Under the pieces are notes generated by a model. It worked only from the letters and a program-made list of their open reading frames with translations, was not told the DNA's origin and made no database searches. A stretch of 44,665 nucleotides of DNA, taken from assembly GCA_021831565.1 (NCBI GenBank), contig JAKBMM010000021.1:1-44665 (forward strand). The letters run 5' to 3'. This DNA comes from Planctomycetota bacterium (GTDB lineage Bacteria > Planctomycetota > Phycisphaerae > WQYP01). Below are positions 34,913-43,267 of the stretch, in pieces. How positions within the stretch are numbered: position 1 is the first letter of the stretch; every line of letters starts with the position of its first letter. The position numbers and the translations under genes are program-made.

Positions 34913-36265
34913 ATGAACCCGGCCCAACTACTGCTGATCAACGGCACCCTTCTGGACCCTGCGCGGGAGCGGCCGGAATCCGTCGATTTGCTCATTGAGG
35001 ACGGGCGGATCGCCGCCAGAGGCCCCGGTTTACGCGCGCAGGCGCCCGCGGCGACGATCCTCGACGCCGCCGGCGGCTACGTGGCGCCCGGCCTGATCGA
35101 CATGCACGTGCACTTCCGCGAGCCGGGCCAGGAACAGAAGGAAACCATCGCCTCCGGCTCGGCCGCCGCCGCCGCCGGAGGGTTCACCAGCGTCTGCTGC
35201 ATGCCCAACACCACGCCCGCCATCGACAGCGACGCCCAGGTGGAATTTGTTCTCACCCAGGCGGCGCGGGCGAATCTTTGTGACGTGTTGCCCTTCGGCG
35301 CGATCACCAAGGCCCGCGAAGGCCGCGAACTCGCCGAGCTGATGCTCATGTCCGAAGCCGGCGCCATCGGCTTTAGCGATGACGGCGCGGGCGTCGGTTC
35401 CGCCGCGGTTATGCTCAAAGCGCTCCAATACGTCAAAATGTTTGACGGCCTGTTAAGCCAGCATTGCGAAGAACCGGCGCTTTCCGGCGGTGTGATGAAC
35501 GCCGGGGCCATTGCCCTGCGGCTGGGACTGGGCGGCGCGGCGCCGGTGGCCGAGGAACTGATGATCGCCCGCGATCTCCTGCTCAACCGCCGCATCAACG
35601 CGCGCTACCACGTCCAGCACATCAGCACCGCCGGGGCTGTGGAGCTGGTCCGCCAGGCCAAAAAAAGCGGTCACCGGGTAACCTCCGAAGTAACCCCTCA
35701 TCATCTGCTGTTGACTGACGAATCCTGTGGTTCCTATGACAGCAATTTCAAGGTAAATCCACCCCTCCGCGGCGCCGCTGACGTGCTGGCCTGCGTCGGA
35801 GGTGTGGTCGATGGGACCATCGACTGCCTGGCCACCGATCACGCCCCGCACACCCGTGAGGAAAAGGAACTCGAATTTGACAAGGCCCCTTTTGGCGTCG
35901 TGGGTCTGGAGACGGCTCTGCCACTCTATGCCGAAGCGCTGGTTCATTCCGGCCGCCTCACCTGGTTGGAGTTAATTCGAAAAATGACCGCCAATCCCGC
36001 CCGAATTTTGCGCCTCGGCGACCGCGGTTCGCTTTCCCCCGGCTTGCGCGGCGACGTGGTGGTATTTGATTCCGAGTTGCGCTGGCGTGTGGATCCGCAA
36101 AAGTTCCACTCCAAAGGGCGCAACACTCCCTTTGCCGGACGGATCGTCAAAGGCGCCGTGCGTTACAGCATCCGTGCGGGCCGGGTGGTCTACCAGCGTC
36201 CCGCCGGGAAAGAAACTGTGGAAATCCCTGCTCCGCCCGGCCGGAGTTCAGACAAAGAAAGATAA
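34913..36265 (+). CDS. pyrC: dihydroorotase
   Basis: This 450-residue enzyme closes carbamoyl aspartate to dihydroorotate in pyrimidine synthesis. Metal ligands are visible in GLIDMHVHFREPGQE (HxH), in QHCEEP and YHVQHIST (single His each), and in ATDHAPHT (Asp and His). MPNTTPAID is a further family stretch. These patterns and the length fit type I dihydroorotase as in Bacillus and Aquifex. There is an unusual ~20-residue polar tail. The start at 34913 matches the family N-terminus (LLINGTLLDP); the frame continues upstream without support. No pyrB partner is adjacent. The stop is followed by a hairpin at 36312-36339. Confidence 0.95.
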   Translation: MNPAQLLLINGTLLDPARERPESVDLLIEDGRIAARGPGLRAQAPAATILDAAGGYVAPGLIDMHVHFREPGQEQKETIASGSAAAAAGGFTSVCCMPNTTPAIDSDAQVEFVLTQAARANLCDVLPFGAITKAREGRELAELMLMSEAGAIGFSDDGAGVGSAAVMLKALQYVKMFDGLLSQHCEEPALSGGVMNAGAIALRLGLGGAAPVAEELMIARDLLLNRRINARYHVQHISTAGAVELVRQAKKSGHRVTSEVTPHHLLLTDESCGSYDSNFKVNPPLRGAADVLACVGGVVDGTIDCLATDHAPHTREEKELEFDKAPFGVVGLETALPLYAEALVHSGRLTWLELIRKMTANPARILRLGDRGSLSPGLRGDVVVFDSELRWRVDPQKFHSKGRNTPFAGRIVKGAVRYSIRAGRVVYQRPAGKETVEIPAPPGRSSDKER

Positions 36266-36311
36266 CTTCAGAAATGGCGTCCGTAGCCGTAACGCTCCCC
36301 AGAGCCTGTGT

Positions 36312-36339
36312 GAGAAGATAGCGGGCCCGCTATTTTCTC
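36312..36339. terminator. 28-bp inverted repeat between pyrC and speA
   Basis: GAGAAGATAGCG-GGCC-CGCTATTTTCTC forms a 12-bp stem with one mismatch around GGCC, 47 bp after the pyrC stop. It lacks a strong T-run, so termination or a regulator site are both possible. Just after it, TCTCCCATGGG occurs twice (about 36335-36360). Confidence 0.5.
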
Positions 36340-36461
36340 CCATGGGTTTCTCCCATGGGCCTTGGACAAGAATTGCGGAGAATATGGATTGGCCGGGAAG
36401 TTGGTATAGTAACGTCCGAAAGTTTTTCGCGGCGGATTCTTTTGTGAAAAATGGTATTGGG

Positions 36462-38399
36462 ATGTCGCCATCCGTGATGAATATCCTCAAAGGCTGGTCG
36501 GTTCAGGATTCCGCAGAGGCTTACAATATCCAGAAGTGGGGTAAAGGCTATTTTTCGATCAACGCCGAAGGTAACGTTGCCGTTCATCCCGACAAAAATA
36601 CCGATCGCTCCATCGATCTGAAAAAACTCATTGATCAACTCATTCTCCGCGGCATCCAGCTTCCCACCCTGATCCGTTTCAGCGACATTCTCAAACACCG
36701 CCTGGCGGAAATGCACGGAGCGTTTGATGCGGCCATTCAGGAAAACGGATACCAGGGCCGCTATATTTCGGTTTACCCCATCAAGGTCAACCAGCAGCGG
36801 CACGTGGTGGAGGAAATCCTTCAAGCCGGGAGCCGCTATGGCTGGGGGCTGGAGGCCGGCAGCAAACCGGAATTGCTGGTCGTGCTGGCGCTGACCAACG
36901 GCCGCGATACGCCGATCATCTGCAACGGCTTCAAGGATGATGAATTTATCGAAACCGTGATCCTGGCGCAGAAACTCGGCAAGAACATCATTCCGGTCGT
37001 CGAAAAGTTCACCGAACTGGAGCTGCTGATCCAATACGCAGAGAAACACGGCGTGCGACCCCGTATGGGCGTGCGGGTGAAGCTGGCCACCCGCGGCAGC
37101 GGCCGCTGGGAATCTTCCGGCGGCGCCCGCAGCAAGTTTGGTCTGTTCGTAACGGAAATTCTGCGCGCGCTCGATTATCTCAAGCAGCGCGGGATGGAAG
37201 ACTCTCTGAAACTGCTGCATTTCCACCTGGGCAGCCAGATCACCAATATTCGCATGGTCAAAAACGCGCTCAACGAGGCCGCGCGCGTGTACGCCGAATT
37301 GGCCCGCGCCGGCGCGGGCATGGAATATCTGGACGTCGGAGGAGGACTGGGGGTGGACTACGACGGCAGCCAGACCAATTTTGAATCGTCCATCAACTAT
37401 ACCCTTCAGGAATACGCCAGCGACGTGGTTTTCCGCATCAAGACCGTCTGCGATGAATGTTCCGTGCCGCATCCCACCATCATCAGTGAAAGCGGCCGGG
37501 CCATGGTGGCCTACCACAGCATATTGGTCTTCAACGTGCTGGGCGTAAGCGGCTTGAATTATTTCGACGTGCCGCGGGAACTTCCACCCGGCGAAGAAAT
37601 TCCCCAGCCGGTCCAGGACCTTTTCGATGCCTACCGCGACGTGAATAAGAAAAATTTCATGGAAATATACCACGACGCCACCCAGCAGCGCGACGAGGCG
37701 TTGAACCTTTTTAATCTCGGCTACCTGAGCTTGGGGCTGCGCAGCCTAACCGAAAAACTTTTCTGGGGCATTTGCGGAAAAATTCTCAAGGTGCTCAAGG
37801 AAATCGATTATGTCGGCGATGATTTCGAATCGCTCGAAGCGCAGTTATCCGACACCTACTTTTGTAATTTCTCGCTTTTTCAGTCCATGCCCGACAGTTG
37901 GGCCATCCACCAGCTTTTTCCCATCATGCCCATCCACCGCCTGGGCGAGGAACCGACGCGCCGCGGCGTGCTCGCCGACATCACCTGCGACAGCGATGGA
38001 AAAATCGACTGCTTCATCGACTTGCGCGACGTGAAAAAGACGCTGGAACTGCACGAATACAACGGCGGTGATTATTTTCTCGGCGCGTTCCTGGTGGGCG
38101 CCTACCAGGAAATTCTCGGCGATCTGCACAACCTGCTCGGCGACACCAATGCCGTGCATGTGCACATCGATGAGGCCGGTGAAATTCACCTGGAAGAAGT
38201 GGTGCGCGGCGACACCGTGCGGGAAGTGCTTGAGTATGTGCAGTTCAACGCCGACGAACTTCTGGCCCGCATGCGCCGGGATGTCGAACGGGCCGTGCGG
38301 GAAAAGACCATTTCCATTGAAGAATCAACTTTGTTGCTGCGGTTCTATGAATCCGGCCTGCAGGGTTACACGTATCTGGAAGATCCGCATGACCGCTGA
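36462..38399 (+). CDS. speA: biosynthetic arginine decarboxylase
   Basis: This 645-residue PLP enzyme turns arginine into agmatine for polyamine synthesis. The lysine binding PLP is in VYPIKVNQQRHV near the N-terminal barrel; HFHLGSQITNIR, GGGLGVDYDGSQT and ISESGRAMVAYHS are conserved barrel segments, and DITCDSDGKIDCF carries the Cys of the second active-site half. The start at 36462 gives the normal length of SpeA (about 630-660). Several earlier in-frame ATGs (36384, 36342) add residues with no family match. A TATAGT box (36405-36410) lies about 50 bp upstream without a clear minus-35. argB follows 93 bp downstream. Confidence 0.95.
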   Translation: MSPSVMNILKGWSVQDSAEAYNIQKWGKGYFSINAEGNVAVHPDKNTDRSIDLKKLIDQLILRGIQLPTLIRFSDILKHRLAEMHGAFDAAIQENGYQGRYISVYPIKVNQQRHVVEEILQAGSRYGWGLEAGSKPELLVVLALTNGRDTPIICNGFKDDEFIETVILAQKLGKNIIPVVEKFTELELLIQYAEKHGVRPRMGVRVKLATRGSGRWESSGGARSKFGLFVTEILRALDYLKQRGMEDSLKLLHFHLGSQITNIRMVKNALNEAARVYAELARAGAGMEYLDVGGGLGVDYDGSQTNFESSINYTLQEYASDVVFRIKTVCDECSVPHPTIISESGRAMVAYHSILVFNVLGVSGLNYFDVPRELPPGEEIPQPVQDLFDAYRDVNKKNFMEIYHDATQQRDEALNLFNLGYLSLGLRSLTEKLFWGICGKILKVLKEIDYVGDDFESLEAQLSDTYFCNFSLFQSMPDSWAIHQLFPIMPIHRLGEEPTRRGVLADITCDSDGKIDCFIDLRDVKKTLELHEYNGGDYFLGAFLVGAYQEILGDLHNLLGDTNAVHVHIDEAGEIHLEEVVRGDTVREVLEYVQFNADELLARMRRDVERAVREKTISIEESTLLLRFYESGLQGYTYLEDPHDR

Positions 38400-38492
38400 A
38401 TATGGGAAACGGTGAAAAATCCCGGCGCGTTTTATTGAAATCGCGCGGGTCGCTGCGTATTCTCATTCGCTTCAACGGGATCCGGCCTGACA

Positions 38493-39467
38493 ATGGAGAG
38501 CATTGTGGACATTCCCATGGAACCCGGCGTCCTGGAAAAAGCCGGTGTGCTCATTGAAGCGCTGGGTTATATCCAGCGCTTCAATGAAAAAATCGTGGTG
38601 GTGAAGCTGGGCGGTTCGTTCATGGACAGCCGGGACGAACTGGGCAAGGTGCTCACCGACATCGTGTTCATGCAGGCGGTGGGGATGCGGCCGATCGTGG
38701 TGCATGGCGGCGGTAAAGCCATCACGCAAGCCATGAACGAGGCGGGACTTCAGGCGCGGTTCGTGCTGGGTCGACGGTACACGGATGAACGTACTTTGGC
38801 CATCGCCGAGCGCGTGCTGGTGAATGATATCAACGCGTTCATTGTGCAAAGCATCAACAAACTGGGCGGAAAGGCGATGCCGCTGCATTCGCTGGGCAGC
38901 GCGGTGCTGTTCGCGGAAAAACTCCATCTATCCGACACCGGGAACCGGCGGATTGATATCGGCCGCGTGGGGCAAGTGACGCGGGCCAACAACGAACTGC
39001 TGCTGGCGCTGACCCAGTCTGACTTTATCCCCGTGATCGCCCCCATCGCGCTGGACGCCGGCGGCGGCAAACTTAACGTGAACGCCGACACTGCGGCGGG
39101 CTGCGTGGCCGCGGCCTGCCAGGCGGAAAAATTGGTGCTGGTGTCGGACACGCATGGCATTCGCCGCCGCAAGGACGATCCCGCTTCGCTGCTGCGCAGC
39201 GCGACGCGTACGCAAATTGAAAAGTTGATCGCCGCTTCCCAGGTGGGCGAGGGCATGCTGCCGAAGGTGGAAGCGTGTTTCATCGCGCTGGAGGGGGGCG
39301 TGCAGAAAACCCACATCATCGACGGCCGGTTTCCGCATGCGCTGTTGCTGGAGATTTATTCCGATCGGGGCGTGGGCACGGAAATTGTGCGGGACTCCGG
39401 CGCCCCGACACGAACGCGCGGCTCTTCCCGCCGCGGCGCCCGGGGCCGCGCAAAGGATGGATCATGA
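38493..39467 (+). CDS. argB: acetylglutamate kinase
   Basis: This 324-residue kinase phosphorylates N-acetylglutamate in arginine synthesis. The amino acid kinase fold is seen in VVVKLGGSFMDS and VVHGGGKAI, the acetylglutamate site in LNVNADTAAGCVAAACQAE, and a C-terminal IAASQVGEGMLPKVEACFIAL region where the family has 'GGM.PK'. It is slightly longer than usual, with an extra N-terminal 30 residues, which is common in arginine-inhibited ArgB forms and may permit feedback inhibition (inference), and a basic C-terminal tail (TRTRGSSRRGARGRAK). Its stop overlaps the argF start in an ATGA (39464-39467), so the two are translationally coupled. The start codon is uncertain between 38493 and 38517. 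Confidence 0.95.
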   Translation: MESIVDIPMEPGVLEKAGVLIEALGYIQRFNEKIVVVKLGGSFMDSRDELGKVLTDIVFMQAVGMRPIVVHGGGKAITQAMNEAGLQARFVLGRRYTDERTLAIAERVLVNDINAFIVQSINKLGGKAMPLHSLGSAVLFAEKLHLSDTGNRRIDIGRVGQVTRANNELLLALTQSDFIPVIAPIALDAGGGKLNVNADTAAGCVAAACQAEKLVLVSDTHGIRRRKDDPASLLRSATRTQIEKLIAASQVGEGMLPKVEACFIALEGGVQKTHIIDGRFPHALLLEIYSDRGVGTEIVRDSGAPTRTRGSSRRGARGRAKDGS

Positions 39468-40417
39468 CCCAGACCAGCGGATTCCAACCGCCGGGAAAAA
39501 TCGATTTCCTTGACGTACTACCCACCCCGCGGCCCCAACTGGAACGCCTGCTGATTCTGGCGGCGCGCCTGAAAAAGCAGTATCGCGCCACGGGGCGCAA
39601 CGAACCCCTGGCCGCCGGTAAAACACTGGCCATGATTTTTGAGAAACCATCGCTGCGCACGCGGGTGAGCTTCGAGGCGGCGATGCACCACCTGGGGGGA
39701 GCGGCGATTTACATTTCGCCGGGGGAAATCGGCCTGGGCCGGCGCGAAAGCGTGCCCGACGCGGCGCGGGTTCTCTCCGGTTTTTGCGACGCGATCATGG
39801 CGCGTACGTTTTCGCATCAAACCATTGAACTGCTCGCCCGTCACAGCCCCCGGCCGGTGATCAATGGTTTGAGCGATTACAGCCACCCCTGCCAGGCCCT
39901 GGCCGACATGCTGACGATCCAGGAGCGATGCGGCGATCTGCGCGGTTTAACGCTTGCCTACGTGGGCGACGGCAACAATGTGGCGCGCTCGCTGATGGAG
40001 GCGTGCGCGACGTTCGGCCTGAAATTCCGGATCGCCTCTCCGCCGGGGTACGAGCTCGATCCGCAGAGCATTCAGAGAACTTGTCAGGCCGTGCCCGGAT
40101 TTGATTGTTCCACCGGCGCCGACCCGCGCCAAGCGATCCGGTCCGCCGATGTGATTTACACCGACACCTGGGTAAGCATGGGGCGGGAAAATGAGAAGCA
40201 GGAGCGTCTGCGCGTGTTCGGGCCGTACCAGGTCAACAGCGAATTGCTCGCGGCGGCGCCATCCCAGGCGGCGGTCATGCACTGTCTGCCGGCGTACCGC
40301 GGCGTGGAAATTACCGACGAAGTGATGGACAGCCCGCGGAGCATTGTCTTCGCCCAGGCGGAAAACCGCCTCCACTTTCAGAAGGGTTTGCTCGCGGCGC
40401 TGATCGGCGGACAATAA
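39464..40417 (+). CDS. argF: ornithine carbamoyltransferase
   Basis: This 317-residue enzyme joins carbamoyl phosphate to ornithine to give citrulline. The carbamoyl-phosphate loop is EKPSLRTRVSFE (SLRTR in place of the common STRTR), with HxxQ in SHPCQALADML. The ornithine-site segment is SMGRENEKQERL and the C-terminal HCLPAYRGVEI motif identifies it as a true ornithine enzyme rather than an aspartate carbamoyltransferase. Length is normal. Translation is coupled to argB through the ATGA overlap. No other arginine genes (argC, argJ, argD) lie in the window. Confidence 0.95.
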   Translation: MTQTSGFQPPGKIDFLDVLPTPRPQLERLLILAARLKKQYRATGRNEPLAAGKTLAMIFEKPSLRTRVSFEAAMHHLGGAAIYISPGEIGLGRRESVPDAARVLSGFCDAIMARTFSHQTIELLARHSPRPVINGLSDYSHPCQALADMLTIQERCGDLRGLTLAYVGDGNNVARSLMEACATFGLKFRIASPPGYELDPQSIQRTCQAVPGFDCSTGADPRQAIRSADVIYTDTWVSMGRENEKQERLRVFGPYQVNSELLAAAPSQAAVMHCLPAYRGVEITDEVMDSPRSIVFAQAENRLHFQKGLLAALIGGQ

Positions 40418-40512
40418 CCGGCCCTCGCGGACGCCGCCGCGAAAGCGCGGTACTGGAGGCGGCCTTCCCCGGGTCATCTTCCCGCTTATGCGAGGCGATC
40501 ATGGGAGCATTC

Positions 40513-41226
40513 ATGCGACACGATGGACGCAAGTCGAACCAAATGCGAAAAGTTGTCTTTCACCGCCACTTCACCGCCCAGGCGGGTGGGGCGGTGCTGG
40601 TGGAGTGCGGCGCTACGCGCGTGCTGTGTACCGCCATGATTGAACCGGGGGTTCCCGCCTGGCTCCAGGGCAAGGGACGGGGGTGGCTTACCGCCGAGTA
40701 CGCCATGTTGCCCTCGGCCACTCCGAATCGAAAAAAACGCGACGGCGCCCGCCCCGATGGCCGCAGCGTGGAAATTCAGCGGCTGGTGGGCCGGGCGTTG
40801 CGCCGCGTCGTGAACCTGGTTGAACTAAAGGAGAACACGCTTTGGCTGGATTGCGACGTACTCCAGGCCGACGGCGGCACGCGAACGGCGGCGATCACGG
40901 GAGCGTACGTGGCTCTGTGTGACGCGGTGCGCCGCGCCCGGCGCGAGAATCTCCTTGCCAACAACCCCATCACCGGCCAGGTGGCGGCTCTAAGCGTGGG
41001 GTTGTTGCATGGCCGGGCGATTTTGGATCTGGATTACCAGGAAGACTCCGCCGCGCAAGTGGACATGAATGTGGCGATGCTCGCGGATGGATCGTTCGTG
41101 GAAGTGCAGGCGACCGGCGAACAGGCGACATTCACCACGCGGCAACTGGCGGCAATGCTCCGGCTGGCCGCGACAGGCATCCGGCGGCTCCACGCCCTGC
41201 AGAATAAGGCGCTGAGAATAAAATAA
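40513..41226 (+). CDS. rph: ribonuclease PH
   Basis: This 237-residue phosphorolytic exoribonuclease trims tRNA 3' ends. It opens MRHDGRKSNQMRKV, the family N-terminus, which fixes the start at 40513 with GGGAG five bases upstream; an ATG at 40501 is less likely. Further signatures are GKGRGWLTAEYAMLPSAT, RDGARPDGRSVEIQRLVGRA and VLQADGGTRTAAITGAYVAL, with the phosphate-binding GGTRT. The C-terminal LDYQEDSAAQVDMNVAM contains the two catalytic acids. It follows argF by 95 bp on the same strand and ends at a probable terminator. Confidence 0.97.
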   Translation: MRHDGRKSNQMRKVVFHRHFTAQAGGAVLVECGATRVLCTAMIEPGVPAWLQGKGRGWLTAEYAMLPSATPNRKKRDGARPDGRSVEIQRLVGRALRRVVNLVELKENTLWLDCDVLQADGGTRTAAITGAYVALCDAVRRARRENLLANNPITGQVAALSVGLLHGRAILDLDYQEDSAAQVDMNVAMLADGSFVEVQATGEQATFTTRQLAAMLRLAATGIRRLHALQNKALRIK

Positions 41227-41267
41227 ATATTTTTATATATCGTTTAATTAACTGATGATCCATGGTC

Positions 41268-41288
41268 GGGGCCGCGCGGCCGTTTTTA
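41268..41288 (+). terminator. intrinsic terminator after rph
   Basis: GGCCG-CG-CGGCC (41270-41281) is followed at once by GTTTTTAT, a GC stem plus T-run. It would end the speA/argB-argF/rph transcription unit. The AT-rich stretch just before it (41227-41250) holds no gene. Confidence 0.6.
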
Positions 41289-41301
41289 TCATGATTCTCC
41301 C

Positions 41302-41336
41302 GTACATCGGATGATCCGATAAGCCATGTACATCGG
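41302..41336. promoter_or_regulatory. candidate operator before the second PhyH-like gene
   Basis: ATCGGAT-G-ATCCGAT (41306-41320) is a perfect inverted repeat. GTACATCGG occurs at 41302-41310 and again at 41328-41336, 26 bp apart. The arrangement suggests a regulator site controlling the gene at 41446; no promoter boxes are clear. Confidence 0.35.
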
Positions 41337-41445
41337 CATGCCGGCGGCGAAAAATGGATGATGACGAGGCTGGCCGCTCCGCCCGAATGGTTCGAACCCA
41401 GAGCGCGGCGGGGGTGCTTGGTTGCCGCAAGGCAAGGAGATATGG

Positions 41446-42273
41446 ATGCTTGATTCCCAACAGGTTGCGACATTCCAGCGCGATGGTTTTATCAATGCCG
41501 GGCCGGTGATTACGCCGGAGGAAGCGGATGCCCTGGCCGCGGAAACGCTGCGGATTCTGGCGGACCGCGACAAGGCGAATGTGCCGCAGCCGGTGGCTAT
41601 TGGTAATCTGGGCAAAGAGGATGCACCGGTGTGGCAGATCGTGAATATCTGGGAAGCTTCCGAAGCGTTCCGCAAGCTGGTTTTTAATCTGCGGATTACC
41701 GAGGCAATCGCGCAGGTGCTCGAAGGCGACGCCATACGCCTCTGGCATGACCAGATACAATACAAACCGGTGGCGACGGGCGGGGTGAACATGTGGCACC
41801 AGGACAGTCCTTACTGGCCCAGCCTGACGCCGAAAGACCAGCAGGCCACCTGCTGGATCGCCCTGGACGACGCCGCGGAGGATAATGGCTGCATGTCCAT
41901 GGTTCCCGGTTCGCACCGCTGGGGCAACAACATTGATTTTCTGCATCAAATCAAATCCTTCGACGCCCTGCCGGCCGAATTCCAGGGCCGGCCCGTGCGC
42001 GCGCGGCTGTGCCCGGTAAAAAAAGGACACATGCATATACACCATTCTCTGACCTGGCACGGTTCACATGCCAACCGCAGCGGCCGGCCGCGGCGGGCCA
42101 TTGCTCTGCACTTTATGAACGATCGCACGGTATTCGTGCAAGGCGGCAACCATATCATGGAACGGTTCATCCAGGTTCCCCATGGCGCCAATATCGAAGG
42201 GGATCATTTTCCGCTGGTATGGCAACGACGCGGCAATTTTTTCGGGAATGCCGGCGTGGAACCGGCAACATAA
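41446..42273 (+). CDS. phytanoyl-CoA dioxygenase-family (PhyH) non-haem iron oxygenase
   Basis: This 275-residue protein opens MLDSQQVATFQRDGFINAG as PhyH proteins do. The iron site shows HxD in NMWHQDSPYW and the distal His in HHSLTWHGSHAN; DNGCMSMVPGSHRWG lies between, and a basic residue in NRSGRPRRAIALHFM should bind 2-oxoglutarate. It differs clearly from the homologue at 11087. AAGGAG six bases before the ATG at 41446 sets the start. The last dozen residues and the stop codon lie inside a diverged R2 repeat, so the repeat may have altered the C-terminus. The substrate is unknown. Confidence 0.87.
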   Translation: MLDSQQVATFQRDGFINAGPVITPEEADALAAETLRILADRDKANVPQPVAIGNLGKEDAPVWQIVNIWEASEAFRKLVFNLRITEAIAQVLEGDAIRLWHDQIQYKPVATGGVNMWHQDSPYWPSLTPKDQQATCWIALDDAAEDNGCMSMVPGSHRWGNNIDFLHQIKSFDALPAEFQGRPVRARLCPVKKGHMHIHHSLTWHGSHANRSGRPRRAIALHFMNDRTVFVQGGNHIMERFIQVPHGANIEGDHFPLVWQRRGNFFGNAGVEPAT

Positions 42274-42380
42274 ATGCCGCCGCCAGGTCCGCGCCGGACG
42301 CCGCGCCGCTTCCCCGGCTGCTCCCGGCCTACCGGCGGACTGGCCGGAAAAATTGCCACTTACCCGCCGGCGATGAACCG
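42239..42380 (-). repeat. diverged R2 repeat, inverted copy
   Basis: Read on the minus strand, this region aligns with R2 copies A and B: TTTTCGGGA, then AACC.GGCAA, then CGCCGCGCCGCTT, CGGCTGCTCC and CCGGAAAAATTGCCAC in matching order, with an insertion of about 20 bp. It begins within the C-terminal codons of the PhyH-like gene and reaches the promoter of the corrinoid gene. GCAACATAAATG inside it (42266-42277) also recurs at 31031-31042. Similarity is by eye and patchy. Confidence 0.6.
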
Positions 42381-42390
42381 CCGGGGGTGC

Positions 42391-42421
42391 TTGACAATGA
42401 CGGCCGCATTCCGGTTAATAT
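42391..42421 (+). promoter_or_regulatory. sigma-70-like promoter for the corrinoid protein gene
   Basis: A perfect TTGACA (42391-42396) is followed 18-19 bp later by TTAATAT (42415-42421), of which TAATAT is the best minus-10. It lies immediately after the R2-like repeat and about 43 bp before the chosen ATG. Confidence 0.55.
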
Positions 42422-42463
42422 GATCCGAAAATGTGAAAAGTTCGCTTTTTGGGGATCCCATAT

Positions 42464-43099
42464 ATGGACGCCGCCATGTTAAACCAGCTCACCGCGGCCA
42501 TTAAATCAGGCAACCGCAAACAGGCCACGGCCCTGACCAGCCAGGCCATCGCGGACGAAGTCAACGCTCAAGTGATTCTCGATGCGATGGTGGCGGCGAT
42601 GGATGATGTCGGCCGCCGCTTCAAGAACAATGAGATATTTGTCCCGGAGATGCTCATCGCCGCGCGGGCGATGAAAGAATCCATGGCGTTGTTGGAGCCG
42701 GTGCTGGTCAAGGCCGGCATTCGCCCCCACCACACCGCCGTGGTGGGCACGGTCCAGGGAGACCTGCACGATATCGGCAAGAATCTTGTGGCCATGATGT
42801 GGAAAGGCGCAAACTTTAACGTGATCGATCTTGGCGCCAACGTCCCGCCGGAAAAATTTGTTGCGGCCGCCGGTGAGCACCACGCTCATTTGATCGGTCT
42901 GTCCGCTCTGCTGACGACCACCATGCCGGCGATGAAGACCACGCTGGACGCGGTCCGCGCCGCCGGCTTGGCGGGAGTGAAGGTGATTATCGGAGGGGCG
43001 CCGGTTACGCAGGCCTTCGCCGATGAGATCGGCGCCGACGCCTACGCCGCCGAGGCCGCCAGCGCCGTGGAAGTGGCCCGGAAACTGGTGGCGGCGTGA
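42464..43099 (+). CDS. methyltransferase-cognate corrinoid (B12-binding) protein
   Basis: This 211-residue protein carries a cobalamin as methyl carrier. An N-terminal helical cap (about residues 1-85, with NEIFVPEMLIAARAM) is followed by a Rossmann B12 domain. GDLHDIGKNLV holds the DxHxxG motif whose His binds cobalt from below. SALLTTTMPAM and VIIGGAPVTQAFADEIGADAYA complete the nucleotide-tail pocket. This is the MtbC/MttC/methionine-synthase-like type. A substrate-specific methyltransferase and an activator normally stand beside such a gene; none is here, and the neighbours are a PhyH-like oxygenase and a peptidase. The start at 42464 is chosen because GGGGA lies about nine bases upstream. 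Confidence 0.9.
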   Translation: MDAAMLNQLTAAIKSGNRKQATALTSQAIADEVNAQVILDAMVAAMDDVGRRFKNNEIFVPEMLIAARAMKESMALLEPVLVKAGIRPHHTAVVGTVQGDLHDIGKNLVAMMWKGANFNVIDLGANVPPEKFVAAAGEHHAHLIGLSALLTTTMPAMKTTLDAVRAAGLAGVKVIIGGAPVTQAFADEIGADAYAAEAASAVEVARKLVAA

Positions 43100-43116
43100 G
43101 GATGATGGATACTTTT

Positions 43117-43144
43117 TTGACAAATTCTTAAAAAAGCGTATAAT
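43117..43144 (+). promoter_or_regulatory. consensus sigma-70 promoter for the glutamic peptidase
   Basis: A perfect TTGACA (43117-43122), a 16-bp spacer and a perfect TATAAT (43139-43144) form the strongest promoter in the window. Transcription from about 43151 would give a leader of about 117 bases. It is far more AT-rich than the surroundings. Confidence 0.75.
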
Positions 43145-43267
43145 TAATATAGATAACTTGGCCGCCGCTCGTAGCGACTGGAATTTTTCCGGGCGCATAA
43201 GGCGGAAATTCCGGCCGATCTTAATGTTGCAGCGCCGCGGTTTGCATTTTTTCGAGGGAGAGTTTCT

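Noticed and set aside
36330-37673. 447-codon open frame antisense to speA
   Set aside because: It is a shadow of the arginine decarboxylase reading frame with no family motif or ribosome site.
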